A stretch of 42,880 nt of DNA, from positions 1 to 42,880 of the forward strand of contig JAIRKO010000018.1 in NCBI GenBank assembly GCA_031260045.1. The letters run 5' to 3'. Shown here in pieces: positions 35,591 to 42,775 of the stretch. Origin of the DNA: Dysgonamonadaceae bacterium (lineage in GTDB: Bacteria; Bacteroidota; Bacteroidia; Bacteroidales; Azobacteroidaceae). Under the pieces are notes generated by a model that was given only the letters and a program-made list of their open reading frames with translations, searched no databases and was not told where the DNA came from. The position numbers were made by a program, and so were the translations under genes. Each line of letters starts with the position of its first letter. Positions within the stretch are counted from its first letter, which is position 1.

Positions 35591-37243
35591 TTACTTGTTA
35601 CTTGAAGCCAATGTTTTCAAATACAAATCCCTGTCGGACAGCATTTCCAAAGCTTTATTCAAACTCCTGTCGTTGCGCAGGGAATAAATGAGTTCGCCTT
35701 TTGAAAGATAATAGCGCTTCATGATTTGCCGCCCCAAAACGTTGACAATCCGGTTTTTGTGGAAATCCATGTCGTGGTCTAAATCGGATTTCATCTGCTT
35801 TTCCAATGCGTTAAATTCTTTCGCCGCCAGTTCCCAATCGCTTTCCGCCGCCAATATGTTTTTGAGGTTTCCAATCGCTTTCTCGCTTTGACGGGTGTAA
35901 GTAAAACTTTTTGATTTCAGGAAATTCTTGAATTCGTTGTAAATATTGTTCGTTATGGTGAAGATTCTTGGCGGGTCGACGGGATGTTTCGCCTGCCACT
36001 GCACAACAAACTCAAAGAAAAGGTTTTCGGTTTCCAACTGATGCAGTATCGCCGGCGTACCCTTTTCCTCAGCGTCAAAATCGGGGAAAACGCCGCCCCC
36101 GCCCCTGACGCGGCGACCTTTGGCAGTATAAAAAAACAAATCCGGGCTGTCGGGCAGGTCGGAAATGCTTCCGGCGTTGTTATGGTGGGCATAATCAACC
36201 GCTTGAATACACCTGCCGCTGGGGATGTAATATTTGGCGGAGGTGACTTTCAACTGTCCTTTGTGGGGCAGTTTTCGCGAAATTTGCAGCAAGCCTTTCC
36301 CGAAAGTGCGGCTACCGATAACGATCGCCCTGTCCCAATCTTGCAGGCTTCCCGCCAGAATTTCCGCAGCAGACGCCGATTGCCGGTTCACCAAAATCGC
36401 CAGCGGAATCACCGTATCTATCGCATCTTGCGCGGAGCGGTATGTCTTGTTCAGTTTGGGGTCTTTCCCTTTCTCCGTCATCAAAATTCGTCCTCTGGGA
36501 ATAAAACAGTTAAGAATTTCGAGGCAGTCCTCCAGTGAGCCGCCGCCGTTATTGCGCACGTCAATGATGAGGGACGCAATGCCTCTGTTCGTTTTCAAAT
36601 CCTCGAAAGCCGCCTTGAGGTTTTGGGCGCTGTGGGTGGTGAACTTCGACAGGCAAATATAGCCCGTATTTCCCGGTAATACACAGTAATAAGTGATCGG
36701 GTCAATGGTGATGCGTTTGCGGCGGATGGTTACTTTGCGCGGTTTTTTATCGCCTTGTCGCAGGAATTTGATGGTTACCTTCGTATTCGGCTTGCCGCTC
36801 AGCAGTTTACGGATATAATCGGCGGTGCGTCCGTCTATTTTTTCGCCGTTGATTTCCGTCAAAATATCGCCGACCTGCAAACCGGCTGCTGCGGCAGGCA
36901 TACCATCAAAAGGCTCCGCGATAAATATTTGTCCCTTATGAGACAGGATGTCGGCACCGATGCCGGTGTATTCGCCGGTTGCGGCAAGCAGGAAATCCGG
37001 CAGTTCGTCTTCCGGGATGTATTCCGTATAAGGATCCAACTGTTTCAGCATAAATGCAATGTTGTCGGAGATTATTTCCTCGACGAGGATGGAATCTACG
37101 TAAGACATGCTCAGTTCCTTGAGTACGGCGCTGTATACGGACATGTTTTTTGAAATCTCAAAACGGTTTTTTTCCGATAATTGCGCAGGGGAAAAGTGAT
37201 GGCAAACAATCAGTACCAGACAGGTTAATAATAATTTACGCAT
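35591..37243 (-). CDS. S41 carboxy-terminal processing protease with PDZ domain
   Basis: S41 proteases cleave proteins near the C-terminus in the periplasm. The 550-residue protein has an N-terminal signal (KLLLTCLVLIVCHHFSPA). A PDZ domain lies near residues 85-165 (IFIAEPFDGMPAAAAGLQVG). The catalytic domain contains the nucleophile serine in VNRQSASAAEILAG and the lysine in FGKGLLQ. A C-terminal region of about 150 residues follows. ATG 37243 gives a better signal peptide start than the in-frame ATG at 37264, which would overlap the pfkB-type gene. It begins 10 bases after that gene's end, so the two are likely co-transcribed. Confidence 0.93.
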   Translation of the reverse strand: MRKLLLTCLVLIVCHHFSPAQLSEKNRFEISKNMSVYSAVLKELSMSYVDSILVEEIISDNIAFMLKQLDPYTEYIPEDELPDFLLAATGEYTGIGADILSHKGQIFIAEPFDGMPAAAAGLQVGDILTEINGEKIDGRTADYIRKLLSGKPNTKVTIKFLRQGDKKPRKVTIRRKRITIDPITYYCVLPGNTGYICLSKFTTHSAQNLKAAFEDLKTNRGIASLIIDVRNNGGGSLEDCLEILNCFIPRGRILMTEKGKDPKLNKTYRSAQDAIDTVIPLAILVNRQSASAAEILAGSLQDWDRAIVIGSRTFGKGLLQISRKLPHKGQLKVTSAKYYIPSGRCIQAVDYAHHNNAGSISDLPDSPDLFFYTAKGRRVRGGGGVFPDFDAEEKGTPAILHQLETENLFFEFVVQWQAKHPVDPPRIFTITNNIYNEFKNFLKSKSFTYTRQSEKAIGNLKNILAAESDWELAAKEFNALEKQMKSDLDHDMDFHKNRIVNVLGRQIMKRYYLSKGELIYSLRNDRSLNKALEMLSDRDLYLKTLASSNK

Positions 37244-37253
37244 AAGATAATTG

Positions 37254-38243
37254 CTATTCGGCATTTAATATTTTCAAGGCTTTTTCCCGTATTTCCGACC
37301 ATGTTTCGGGCGGCAGCTTGGTTCCGACCACGCGGATAATGTAGCATGCAAGCAGGCTTCCCAACTGTGCGCATTGTTCGAGGCTTGCCTGCTTGATCAT
37401 TCCGTAGAAAAATCCGGCGGCGTAATAATCCCCTGCGGCAGTGGTGTCTAAGGGTTTTATTTTTTGATAGGGCGGCGTTTGAATCAATTCGCCGCCGCGT
37501 TTTATCCGCGAACCTTTGTCGCCTTCTTTCAGGACGGCGATTTCCACGTCGGTAGCCATTTCGTGTATCGCCTCGCCGGCGGAAGATTTGCCGGTGAAAG
37601 CATACGCTTCTTCCTCATTGGCAAATACAATGTCAACATAATCCCTGACCAATTTGCGGATAAACACCCGGTCGGCGGCAACCACATTGAAACTGGAAAA
37701 ATCGAACATAATCTTCATGCCCAAAGACTTTGCCGTTGTCATAACGCCCTCAATCAAATCGTGATTTTGAACCAGATAACCTTCCACATACAGGTGGGTG
37801 TATTGTTCGAGCGTCGTTTTTTGTATTTCCGCTTTCTGCATGCGGGCGGCGGAACCGAGATAGGTGCAAAAAGTGCGTTCCCCGTCGGGCGTAATCAGGA
37901 CGATTGCCGTACCCGAAAAAGCGGGTTCGTGAATTAAATGCGGTTCGACGCCGGCTTTCGTCAGTTCATCAACGTAAAATTTCCCGTATTCGTCGTTGCC
38001 CACTTTGCCGATGTATCCGGCGGGCGCGCCCAGTTGCTTCAGCGCCAGCGAGGTGTTGCTCACCGAACCGCCGGAAGTCATCGCGAGTTCCGAAGTCTTG
38101 AGTTTTTCAAAGAGCGAGTTTCGCATCTCTTGCTCTATCAGGTTCATGCTTCCTTTTGCGATGTTCAGTTCTTTTAAAAGTTCGTCGTTCGGCAGTTTAA
38201 CCAAAATATCTACCAAAGCGTTTCCAATTCCGAGTATTTTCAT
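37254..38243 (-). CDS. PfkB-family sugar or nucleoside kinase
   Basis: The 329-residue protein has the ribokinase fold. The N-terminal substrate region is GIGNALVDILVKLPND, followed by the glycine pair in TSGGSVSNTSLALKQLG. The C-terminal LDTTAAGDYYAAGFFYGM holds the anion hole and the catalytic aspartate. The AAGD variant is as in ribokinase. The overall sequence is closest in style to the adenosine kinase-like group in Bacteroidetes. The substrate may be adenosine or a sugar and cannot be fixed from sequence. It is the first gene of the minus-strand series pfkB, S41 protease, ubiE. A family A repeat arm lies 20 bases upstream of its start. Confidence 0.9.
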   Translation of the reverse strand: MKILGIGNALVDILVKLPNDELLKELNIAKGSMNLIEQEMRNSLFEKLKTSELAMTSGGSVSNTSLALKQLGAPAGYIGKVGNDEYGKFYVDELTKAGVEPHLIHEPAFSGTAIVLITPDGERTFCTYLGSAARMQKAEIQKTTLEQYTHLYVEGYLVQNHDLIEGVMTTAKSLGMKIMFDFSSFNVVAADRVFIRKLVRDYVDIVFANEEEAYAFTGKSSAGEAIHEMATDVEIAVLKEGDKGSRIKRGGELIQTPPYQKIKPLDTTAAGDYYAAGFFYGMIKQASLEQCAQLGSLLACYIIRVVGTKLPPETWSEIREKALKILNAE

Positions 38244-38263
38244 ATATATTTATATAAGGTCAT

Positions 38264-38311
38264 AAGTAAATCTTCATAATTAGTTCATATTATTTTCTCT
38301 GGATTGCTTCA
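38264..38311. repeat. Family A repeat, AT-rich outer arm only
   Basis: AAGTAAATCTTCATAATTAG then TTCATATTATTTTCTCTGGA and TTGCTTCA. It aligns over its full length with 408-453 apart from a few substitutions and one 2-base gap. The inner palindromic part is missing. Confidence 0.8.
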
Positions 38312-38369
38312 TGCGCCCGAATGTTACTTTTACATACGGGTTTCTATTCTAAAATTTCCCGCAAAGATA

Positions 38370-38400
38370 TTGCATATTTGGAAAATAACCTTTACTTTTG
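38370..38400 (+). promoter_or_regulatory. Promoter of the tRNA-Asn genes
   Basis: TTG (38370-38372), a 20-base spacer and TACTTTTG (38393-38400), followed about 28 bases later by the first tRNA. Confidence 0.65.
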
Positions 38401-38428
38401 CCACGCAATTTTGCTATTGCGGTTAAAT

Positions 38429-38502
38429 TCTTCCTTAGCTCAGTCGGTTAGAGCATCTGACTGTTAATCAGAGGGTCCTTGGTTCAAGTCCAAGAGGGAG
38501 AG
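38429..38502 (+). tRNA. tRNA-Asn (GTT), first copy
   Basis: The 74 bases fold as a full cloverleaf. The acceptor stem is TCTTCCT with AGGGAGA; the D stem GCTC with GAGC; the anticodon stem TCTGA with TCAGA around CTGTTAA (anticodon GTT); the T stem CTTGG with CCAAG around TTCAAGT. The discriminator is G, as expected for Asn. CCA is not encoded. Confidence 0.97.
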
Positions 38503-38522
38503 CAGCAGAGAAACCGGAATAT

Positions 38523-38596
38523 TCTTCCTTAGCTCAGTCGGTTAGAGCATCTGACTGTTAATCAGAGGGTCCTTGGTTCAAGTCCAAGAGGGAGAG
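38523..38596 (+). tRNA. tRNA-Asn (GTT), second identical copy
   Basis: All 74 bases are identical to the first copy, 94 bases downstream, so the two are probably processed from one transcript. The flanks differ after the discriminator. The second copy borders the integrated element. Confidence 0.97.
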
Positions 38597-38748
38597 CAAG
38601 CAATCAAAAATACGCCTTTTTCGACAATGCCTGCAAAACGAAATCCCGCATGAACATTCCACATTCCCAATTATTTACCTCTTTCATCCCTTTCGTGTTT
38701 TCAATTTTCATATATTATTAACGTTTCAACTGAAAATATATTATTTTT

Positions 38749-38800
38749 AAGTATGAGTTAATTTTTTTCTGGATTGCTTCAGGCTTCACCTTCGCAATAG
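38749..38800. repeat. Family A repeat, single arm
   Basis: AAGTATGAGTTAATTTTTTT then CTGGATTGCTTCAGGCTTCA and CCTTCGCAATAG. The AT-rich edge resembles the right edge of the 408-589 element. Confidence 0.7.
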
Positions 38801-38958
38801 ATTTGTTGCGAAATAGCCCTTTACAGTAAAAATTATCTTTGCCCAATGAAATTATGAGTTAGTAAAAAAATTTAATAACGATCGTTTTCGTCAAATTACC
38901 AACGTTAATGTTACTATAACAAACATAGCAAAATAAATATCCCTAAACATGTTATTGA

Positions 38959-38998
38959 AAGTACGTTAAGCATTTCCAATGTTTAACGTACTTTTTTG
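38959..38998 (+). terminator. Intrinsic terminator upstream of the integrase
   Basis: AAGTACGTTAA pairs perfectly with TTAACGTACTT and is followed by a T run. It insulates the element from tRNA transcription. The T run overlaps the -33 box of the integrase promoter. Confidence 0.8.
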
Positions 38999-39025
38999 TT
39001 TTTTCCACTTTTTGCCGTATTTTTG
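38995..39025 (+). promoter_or_regulatory. Promoter of the integrase remnant
   Basis: TTTG (38995-38998), a 19-base spacer and TATTTTTG (39018-39025); ATG 39080 follows. Confidence 0.65.
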
Positions 39026-39079
39026 TTACCGGTTTGTTACTCGAATAAACCAGCGACAAAATATATTAACAGTCTGATT

Positions 39080-40018
39080 ATGAATAAAAAATTAGCAAAA
39101 GAACCGGTAAGGTTAAGGGAAAAAGCATTGACAAATGGCAATAAAAGTTTGTATTTGGATATATATAGGGACGGCAAAAGGAAATACGAGTTTTTGAAAT
39201 TATATATAGTCCCAGAAAAAAAACAAGAAGAAAAAAACCAAAATTTGGAGACGTTAAAGACCGCCCAACGCATCCGCGCCAAACGCCAAATTGAACTGCA
39301 AAACGATGAATACGGTTTTCCCAACAAATCAAAAATAAAAACGCCTTTCCTGTATTATTTTAGAACGATGTGTGAAGCAAGCAAGAAAAAAGACAGCGCC
39401 GGCTCTCTGGGTAATTGGTATAGTTGTCTCAAACATCTGGAAAGGTATTGTACAGAAGAAACAACGTTCGAACGACATTACAACTGATTGGATTAACGGA
39501 TTTAAGGATTATTTGGATAATGCCTACAAAGATTTATCAGGAACCAAGAAATTGCTGCAAAACACAAAAAAAATCTATTCCAGCAAATTGAGGTCTTGCA
39601 TAAACAAAGCGTTCAATGATGGAATAATACCTATTAATCCATTAAGAGGCTCTGAGGGCTTCAAAATAGAAGAAACAGAAAAGACATACCTAACATTTGA
39701 AGAGGTTAAGAAAATGGCTAAAACGGCGTGCAAAAAACAAGAATTAAAACGGGCGTTTCTGTTTGCCTGTCTCACAGGACTAAGAAAAAGCGACATTGAA
39801 AAAAAGGTAAAGATAAACCACCTTTATGTGTTGAGATAAACAAGAAAAGTAATGATTTGGAGCGAGGTACAGACCTTTGGGGATAAAACCAGAATCGTAT
39901 TTAAGCAGAAGAAGACCGGCAGGCAAGAATATTTTGATATCAATAAGCAAGCAGTAGATTATTTGGGAGAACGCCGGAACGATACGGATAAGGCAGGCAT
40001 TACAGAAACAGGGATTAA
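39080..40018 (+). pseudogene. Tyrosine recombinase (phage-type integrase), broken
   Basis: The N-terminal part (MNKKLAKEPVRLREKAL, then NGNKSLYLDIYRDGKRKYEF) is the Arm-binding domain of Bacteroidetes integrases. Near 39450-39480 the frame shifts by one and continues with the SAM-like core-binding domain (DWINGFKDYLDNAYKDLSGT). The start of the catalytic domain follows (FACLTGLRKSDIE, containing the first catalytic arginine). A stop at 39837-39839 and about 50 extra bases interrupt it; the same frame resumes as WSEVQTFGDKTRIVFKQKKT and ends at 40018. The H-x-x-R and tyrosine regions are missing. It cannot make an active recombinase, so the element is immobile unless helped in trans. Confidence 0.88.
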
Positions 40019-40275
40019 TTGAAGATGCAGAGGCACAACCTTTGAAATGGAAAAAAACCAATGCATTGCTCGGCTACTTTGTTGAAGTTGCCAACGACAA
40101 ATTGAAACTGAAACACGGGGATCCGATGAAAATAAAACCATTTGAGACGCTGTTTAATGTGAAACGTTTGTCGTCCATTATCAGCGATTACAAAAACAAA
40201 GGCAATCAAAAAAACGAATGTAAACCATATGGATATGAAATTATTGCTAAAATATTTTCAGATTTAAAATACTAA
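39958..40275 (+). pseudogene. Remnant of an unrecognised mobile-element gene fused to the integrase scar
   Basis: A frame different from the integrase is open here. Its protein-like part begins RQALQKQGLIEDAEAQPLKW and continues NALLGYFVEVANDKLKL, FETLFNVKRLSSIISDYKNK and ends KPYGYEIIAKIFSDLKY. No family is recognised with confidence; the style (PLKW, short basic C-terminus) recalls small proteins encoded beside Bacteroidetes integrases. The beginning overlaps the end of the integrase remnant in another frame, without its own promoter or clear start (ATG 40042 is internal). This suggests one deletion joined two genes. Confidence 0.55.
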
Positions 40276-40290
40276 AACACAACGACTAAT

Positions 40291-40348
40291 AAAAAAAGAA
40301 ATCCGATGTTGTATGACTGTCATCCGACATCGGATTTCTTTTTTTTTA
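40291..40348. terminator. Strong bidirectional terminator
   Basis: AAAAAAGAAATCCGATGT pairs perfectly with ACATCGGATTTCTTTTTT, closing a loop of about 17 bases. A and T runs flank it on either side, so it can work in both directions. Confidence 0.9.
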
Positions 40349-40380
40349 TAATGTTTCATCTTTGTGCCGTTGTTTTTTAT

Positions 40381-40440
40381 AGGGCGGGGTTCCATGCGCC
40401 CTGAAAGCAAGCGGCAACGCGGGAAAGTCCCGTACCGCCG
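40381..40440 (+). ncRNA. GC-rich structured leader upstream of the HTH gene
   Basis: A 60-base GC-rich island in AT-rich surroundings can fold as two hairpins. GGGCG pairs with CGCCC around GGGTTCCATG. A nested stem has CGGGAAAGTCCCG inside GCGG...CCGC. A weak -7 box (CATCTTTG, 40357-40364) would start transcription just before it. The HTH gene starts at 40471. No known RNA family is recognised; it could be a leader, a small RNA or a replication signal. Confidence 0.45.
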
Positions 40441-40470
40441 TCAATTATTAATCAATAATAAATAATTGTT

Positions 40471-40800
40471 ATGGAAAATTTTAAGGATGAACTAACAAAA
40501 ATTAAGGAAAAATTAGCAGTAGTTGAACAATTAGCGACGCTTGGGCAGAAAAAAGTATTGACTATGAGCGATGCAAGCATATTGACCGGATTAAGCAGAA
40601 GTAGATTGTATAAGTTGACTTGCTACAAGCAAATTCCACATTACAAAGCCGACGGCGGGAAATTGAATTATTTTGACAGGGACGAGTTGACGGCTTGGCA
40701 GCTGAAGAATAAAATTAAAACCGCTGATGAAATAGAAAAAGAGGCGGAAAATTACATGCTGACGGGTGCTGTGAAAAAGAAAGGGGGGAAGCATGTTTGA
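40471..40800 (+). CDS. Helix-turn-helix protein, excisionase/MerR-like
   Basis: The 109-residue protein has a short N-terminal coiled segment (KDELTKIKEKLAVVEQLATL). A winged-HTH of the excisionase type follows: VLTMSDASILTGLSRSRLYK, then IPHYKADGGKLNYFDRDEL. The C-terminal tail is charged. Proteins of this type bind DNA beside integrases and act in excision or control of mobile elements in Bacteroidetes. Its stop overlaps the start of the next gene by 8 bases, indicating translational coupling. With the integrase broken, an excision role is no longer possible in cis; control of the replication genes remains possible. Confidence 0.87.
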   Translation: MENFKDELTKIKEKLAVVEQLATLGQKKVLTMSDASILTGLSRSRLYKLTCYKQIPHYKADGGKLNYFDRDELTAWQLKNKIKTADEIEKEAENYMLTGAVKKKGGKHV

Positions 40801-41233
40801 GGATTGGTACTATTATTTATTTGAACGTCGAAACGGAATATTCAGAAACCGCTATGTAAACACTAAAAGCACAGGCTATTACGCTCCATTAGAAAGGTTA
40901 AAAAACGTTAAGGGTGAAATTACACTGGACGAGATTATGGATTTTGTCAAAATGCACCCAAGTAGTTATAAACTTGGGGGACAGGTAATTTATTCCGGAG
41001 AGCCTAAAGTAGAGGAGTTTATAGGCGGCAAGAAAAACCCGTTTTATGACAACCAGCCGGATGGATTTATAAATATCAATGATGCCGCTGGCAAAACAAA
41101 TAAAATCTTATTCGTTCCACGCGGTAAATATATAGTAAAAACAATTGCCAAAAGGTTAGCAAACAAGAAGATAAACAATGTTTCCAAAAAATGGCAACAA
41201 ATATTATATGGGTTGTCCGGAGAAAGTCATTGA
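40793..41233 (+). CDS. Unrecognised element protein
   Basis: The 146-residue protein begins MFEDWYYYLFERRNGIFRNR and is rich in Tyr, Lys and Asn. No membrane segment or known motif is seen. A basic C-terminal part (KYIVKTIAKRLANKKINNVS) suggests nucleic acid contact. It overlaps the HTH gene by 8 bases. Its last 19 bases are the first copy of a 23-bp repeat, so the current stop may lie in duplicated sequence. It shares the operon with a DNA-binding protein and a replication initiator, which suggests a role in element maintenance. Confidence 0.65.
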   Translation: MFEDWYYYLFERRNGIFRNRYVNTKSTGYYAPLERLKNVKGEITLDEIMDFVKMHPSSYKLGGQVIYSGEPKVEEFIGGKKNPFYDNQPDGFININDAAGKTNKILFVPRGKYIVKTIAKRLANKKINNVSKKWQQILYGLSGESH

Positions 41234-41378
41234 AAATCCCATTTCATTGTTGCCAGAAATTAGCAACAAATATATAGCATTGGGTCGTCCGGAGAAAGTC
41301 ATTGAAAATACAATTTCCCTTATAGTAAGTAACATCTGTTTCTATTTTTTAGCAACAATATTATTTTTGATAGTGTAG
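41178..41378 (+). CDS. Possible small membrane protein overlapping the previous gene
   Basis: A 66-codon frame starts inside the previous gene in another frame. It contains two copies of PEKVIEN and ends with a hydrophobic stretch (SLIVSNICFYFLATILFLIV) fit for one membrane helix. The 72-base repeat period keeps it in frame. No start signal is visible, and the composition may just follow the AT-rich repeats. Low confidence. Confidence 0.3.
   Translation: MFPKNGNKYYMGCPEKVIENPISLLPEISNKYIALGRPEKVIENTISLIVSNICFYFLATILFLIV
41215..41309 (+). repeat. 72-bp-spaced direct repeats upstream of the replication gene
   Basis: GTCCGGAGAAAGTCATTGAA and the next 3 bases occur at 41215-41237 and 41287-41309. 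A less perfect lead (GCAACAAATAT...GGG) precedes each. TTGTTGCCA and the following AGCAACAA add a short inverted repeat between them. Confidence 0.8.
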
Positions 41379-41433
41379 ATTTGCCAAAAATCAACGATTA
41401 TTTTTAATGCAGTCGATTTTAATAATCAAAACC

Positions 41434-42360
41434 ATGTACGATACCGTAAATTTTAAGATAGAGAGAGCGGGGTTATTTGGGGCAAATTCATTTGACATCA
41501 AACGCTATTTGTCCAATGTAACGGAGTGGAAAAATAAGAACGGGAGCAATTACACCGGTAACGCCGAAAACTATAAAATTACTGTTTCGGAAAAAGGTAT
41601 AATATCTTTATCTGGCAGCCTATCAAAATATTACTTTGGGGATAACTTGCAAAGTTTGACACGGCGGGATACCAAACAGGCAATTGATAAACTAAGCGAC
41701 CTGATACATCTGGACTTTAGAAAGGCAAAAGTTACACGCTTTGATATTGCCGGAAATATATTAACCCAAAGGCAGCCGGCGGATTATTATCCGTATCTGG
41801 GTAGCAAGCAATATTTTGAGCGGGTACAAGCCACGACGAACACGCTTTATTATAACAACCATCAAAAACAACTGTGCTTTTATAATAAAGCCAAACAGGC
41901 GGCGACTAAAAAAATACCGATACCAACAGAACTGCAAAACGAAAATCTTTTGAGGTATGAGTTACGATATTCCAATCACATTAATAAACAGTTCAAGACG
42001 GATGTAACGGCTACGATGTTGTACGAAGAGGCTTTTTACAGCCTCGTCCCTCAAAATTGGTACAATGAATTTAATTCAATCGAGACAACTAAAAGTAATA
42101 ATTTTATGCCAAACGTAAGAACAATAAAACAAGCAGAAAGAGCCGCATTTGCACGATTACTACAAAACGCGGGGCAACCATTCATTGATGAAATTATAAG
42201 CGATTGTAAGGCAAATAAGCGATTTAAACACCGAGCGGATTACTCAAAATTGAAAGCCAAGTTAAAAAAATTGATAGTCGCATCCGATTTTGAAGACAAC
42301 AGCGATTTAATAAAAGAGTTGAAGCTGAAAATATATGAGATAGCGAGAGATGCCCGGTGA
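41434..42360 (+). CDS. Replication initiation protein, phage/plasmid gene II/X-like
   Basis: The 308-residue protein starts MYDTVNFKIERAGLFG and contains KVTRFDIAGNILTQRQPADY near 110-130, YYNNHQKQLCFYNKAKQA near 160 and LLRYELRYSNHINKQF near 185. This order (R-x-D strand, a Y-x-K-like segment, R-x-E-x-R strand) is that of filamentous phage gene II/X replication proteins and their plasmid relatives, which nick double-stranded DNA for rolling-circle replication. The family match is by pattern, without a search. An alternative ATG at 41407 adds nine residues. Direct repeats lie just upstream and an AT-rich, hairpin-bearing region downstream, so the origin may be close. Confidence 0.75.
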   Translation: MYDTVNFKIERAGLFGANSFDIKRYLSNVTEWKNKNGSNYTGNAENYKITVSEKGIISLSGSLSKYYFGDNLQSLTRRDTKQAIDKLSDLIHLDFRKAKVTRFDIAGNILTQRQPADYYPYLGSKQYFERVQATTNTLYYNNHQKQLCFYNKAKQAATKKIPIPTELQNENLLRYELRYSNHINKQFKTDVTATMLYEEAFYSLVPQNWYNEFNSIETTKSNNFMPNVRTIKQAERAAFARLLQNAGQPFIDEIISDCKANKRFKHRADYSKLKAKLKKLIVASDFEDNSDLIKELKLKIYEIARDAR

Positions 42361-42767
42361 GTATCATTTCCCTACTTTATTAAATATAAATAATTAATTT
42401 TTATAAAAAAATGCCCTTTTTATTCAAAAATAAATAAAAAAGACAGCAAAATAATTAATTTTTTTATTAAAAAAACTCTAATTCTAAAGGGAATTATTAC
42501 AAAATGATAGATATTTTTTTTGGCAATTTAGTGTAAAATTAAGTATCTAATTATAATTATATATCTGAAACATAGGGGGTAAGAAAAGTTTTTTAGGAAA
42601 ATCGCGGCATACCCCTTATTAATATGAGAGTTCAAAACGTGATTTTTGAAATTGATTTTTTTTGAAATTAAATTTTTAGACGCCTCGACCGGTCGATGAA
42701 GCGGATAGCCTGAACCATCAAAAAAAGAAAAATAAGACATTATTTTTGTTATTCCCAAAACAACACA
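42361..42767. other. AT-rich gene-free stretch with hairpin and palindrome
   Basis: No gene is recognised. It holds poly-A/T tracts, an inverted repeat (TAGGGGGTA at 42573-42581 with TACCCCTTA at 42610-42618, one mismatch) and a small GC-rich island with the perfect 12-bp palindrome TCGACCGGTCGA (42685-42696). An origin or recombination site is possible. Confidence 0.5.
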
Positions 42768-42775
42768 TACCTTTG
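42745..42775 (+). promoter_or_regulatory. Promoter reading out of the right edge
   Basis: TTTG (42745-42748), a 19-base spacer and TACCTTTG (42768-42775) match the consensus. The gene it serves lies beyond 42880; the last bases read as a basic then hydrophobic stretch in one frame, without an ATG. Confidence 0.65.

Larger units (their letters stand above)
38597..39079. other. Gene-free junction between tRNA genes and integrated element
   Basis: No gene is seen. It contains a family A arm (38749-38800), an isolated -7 box TATCTTTG (38834-38841) that leads to no open frame, a terminator (38959-38998) and the integrase promoter (38995-39025). The left end of the element should lie somewhere here or inside the second tRNA gene. 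Confidence 0.6.

Noticed and set aside
42685-42696. A dif/Xer recombination site
   Set aside because: The palindrome is only 12 bp and lacks the two 11-bp arms with a 6-base centre expected of dif; kept only as an unexplained palindrome.
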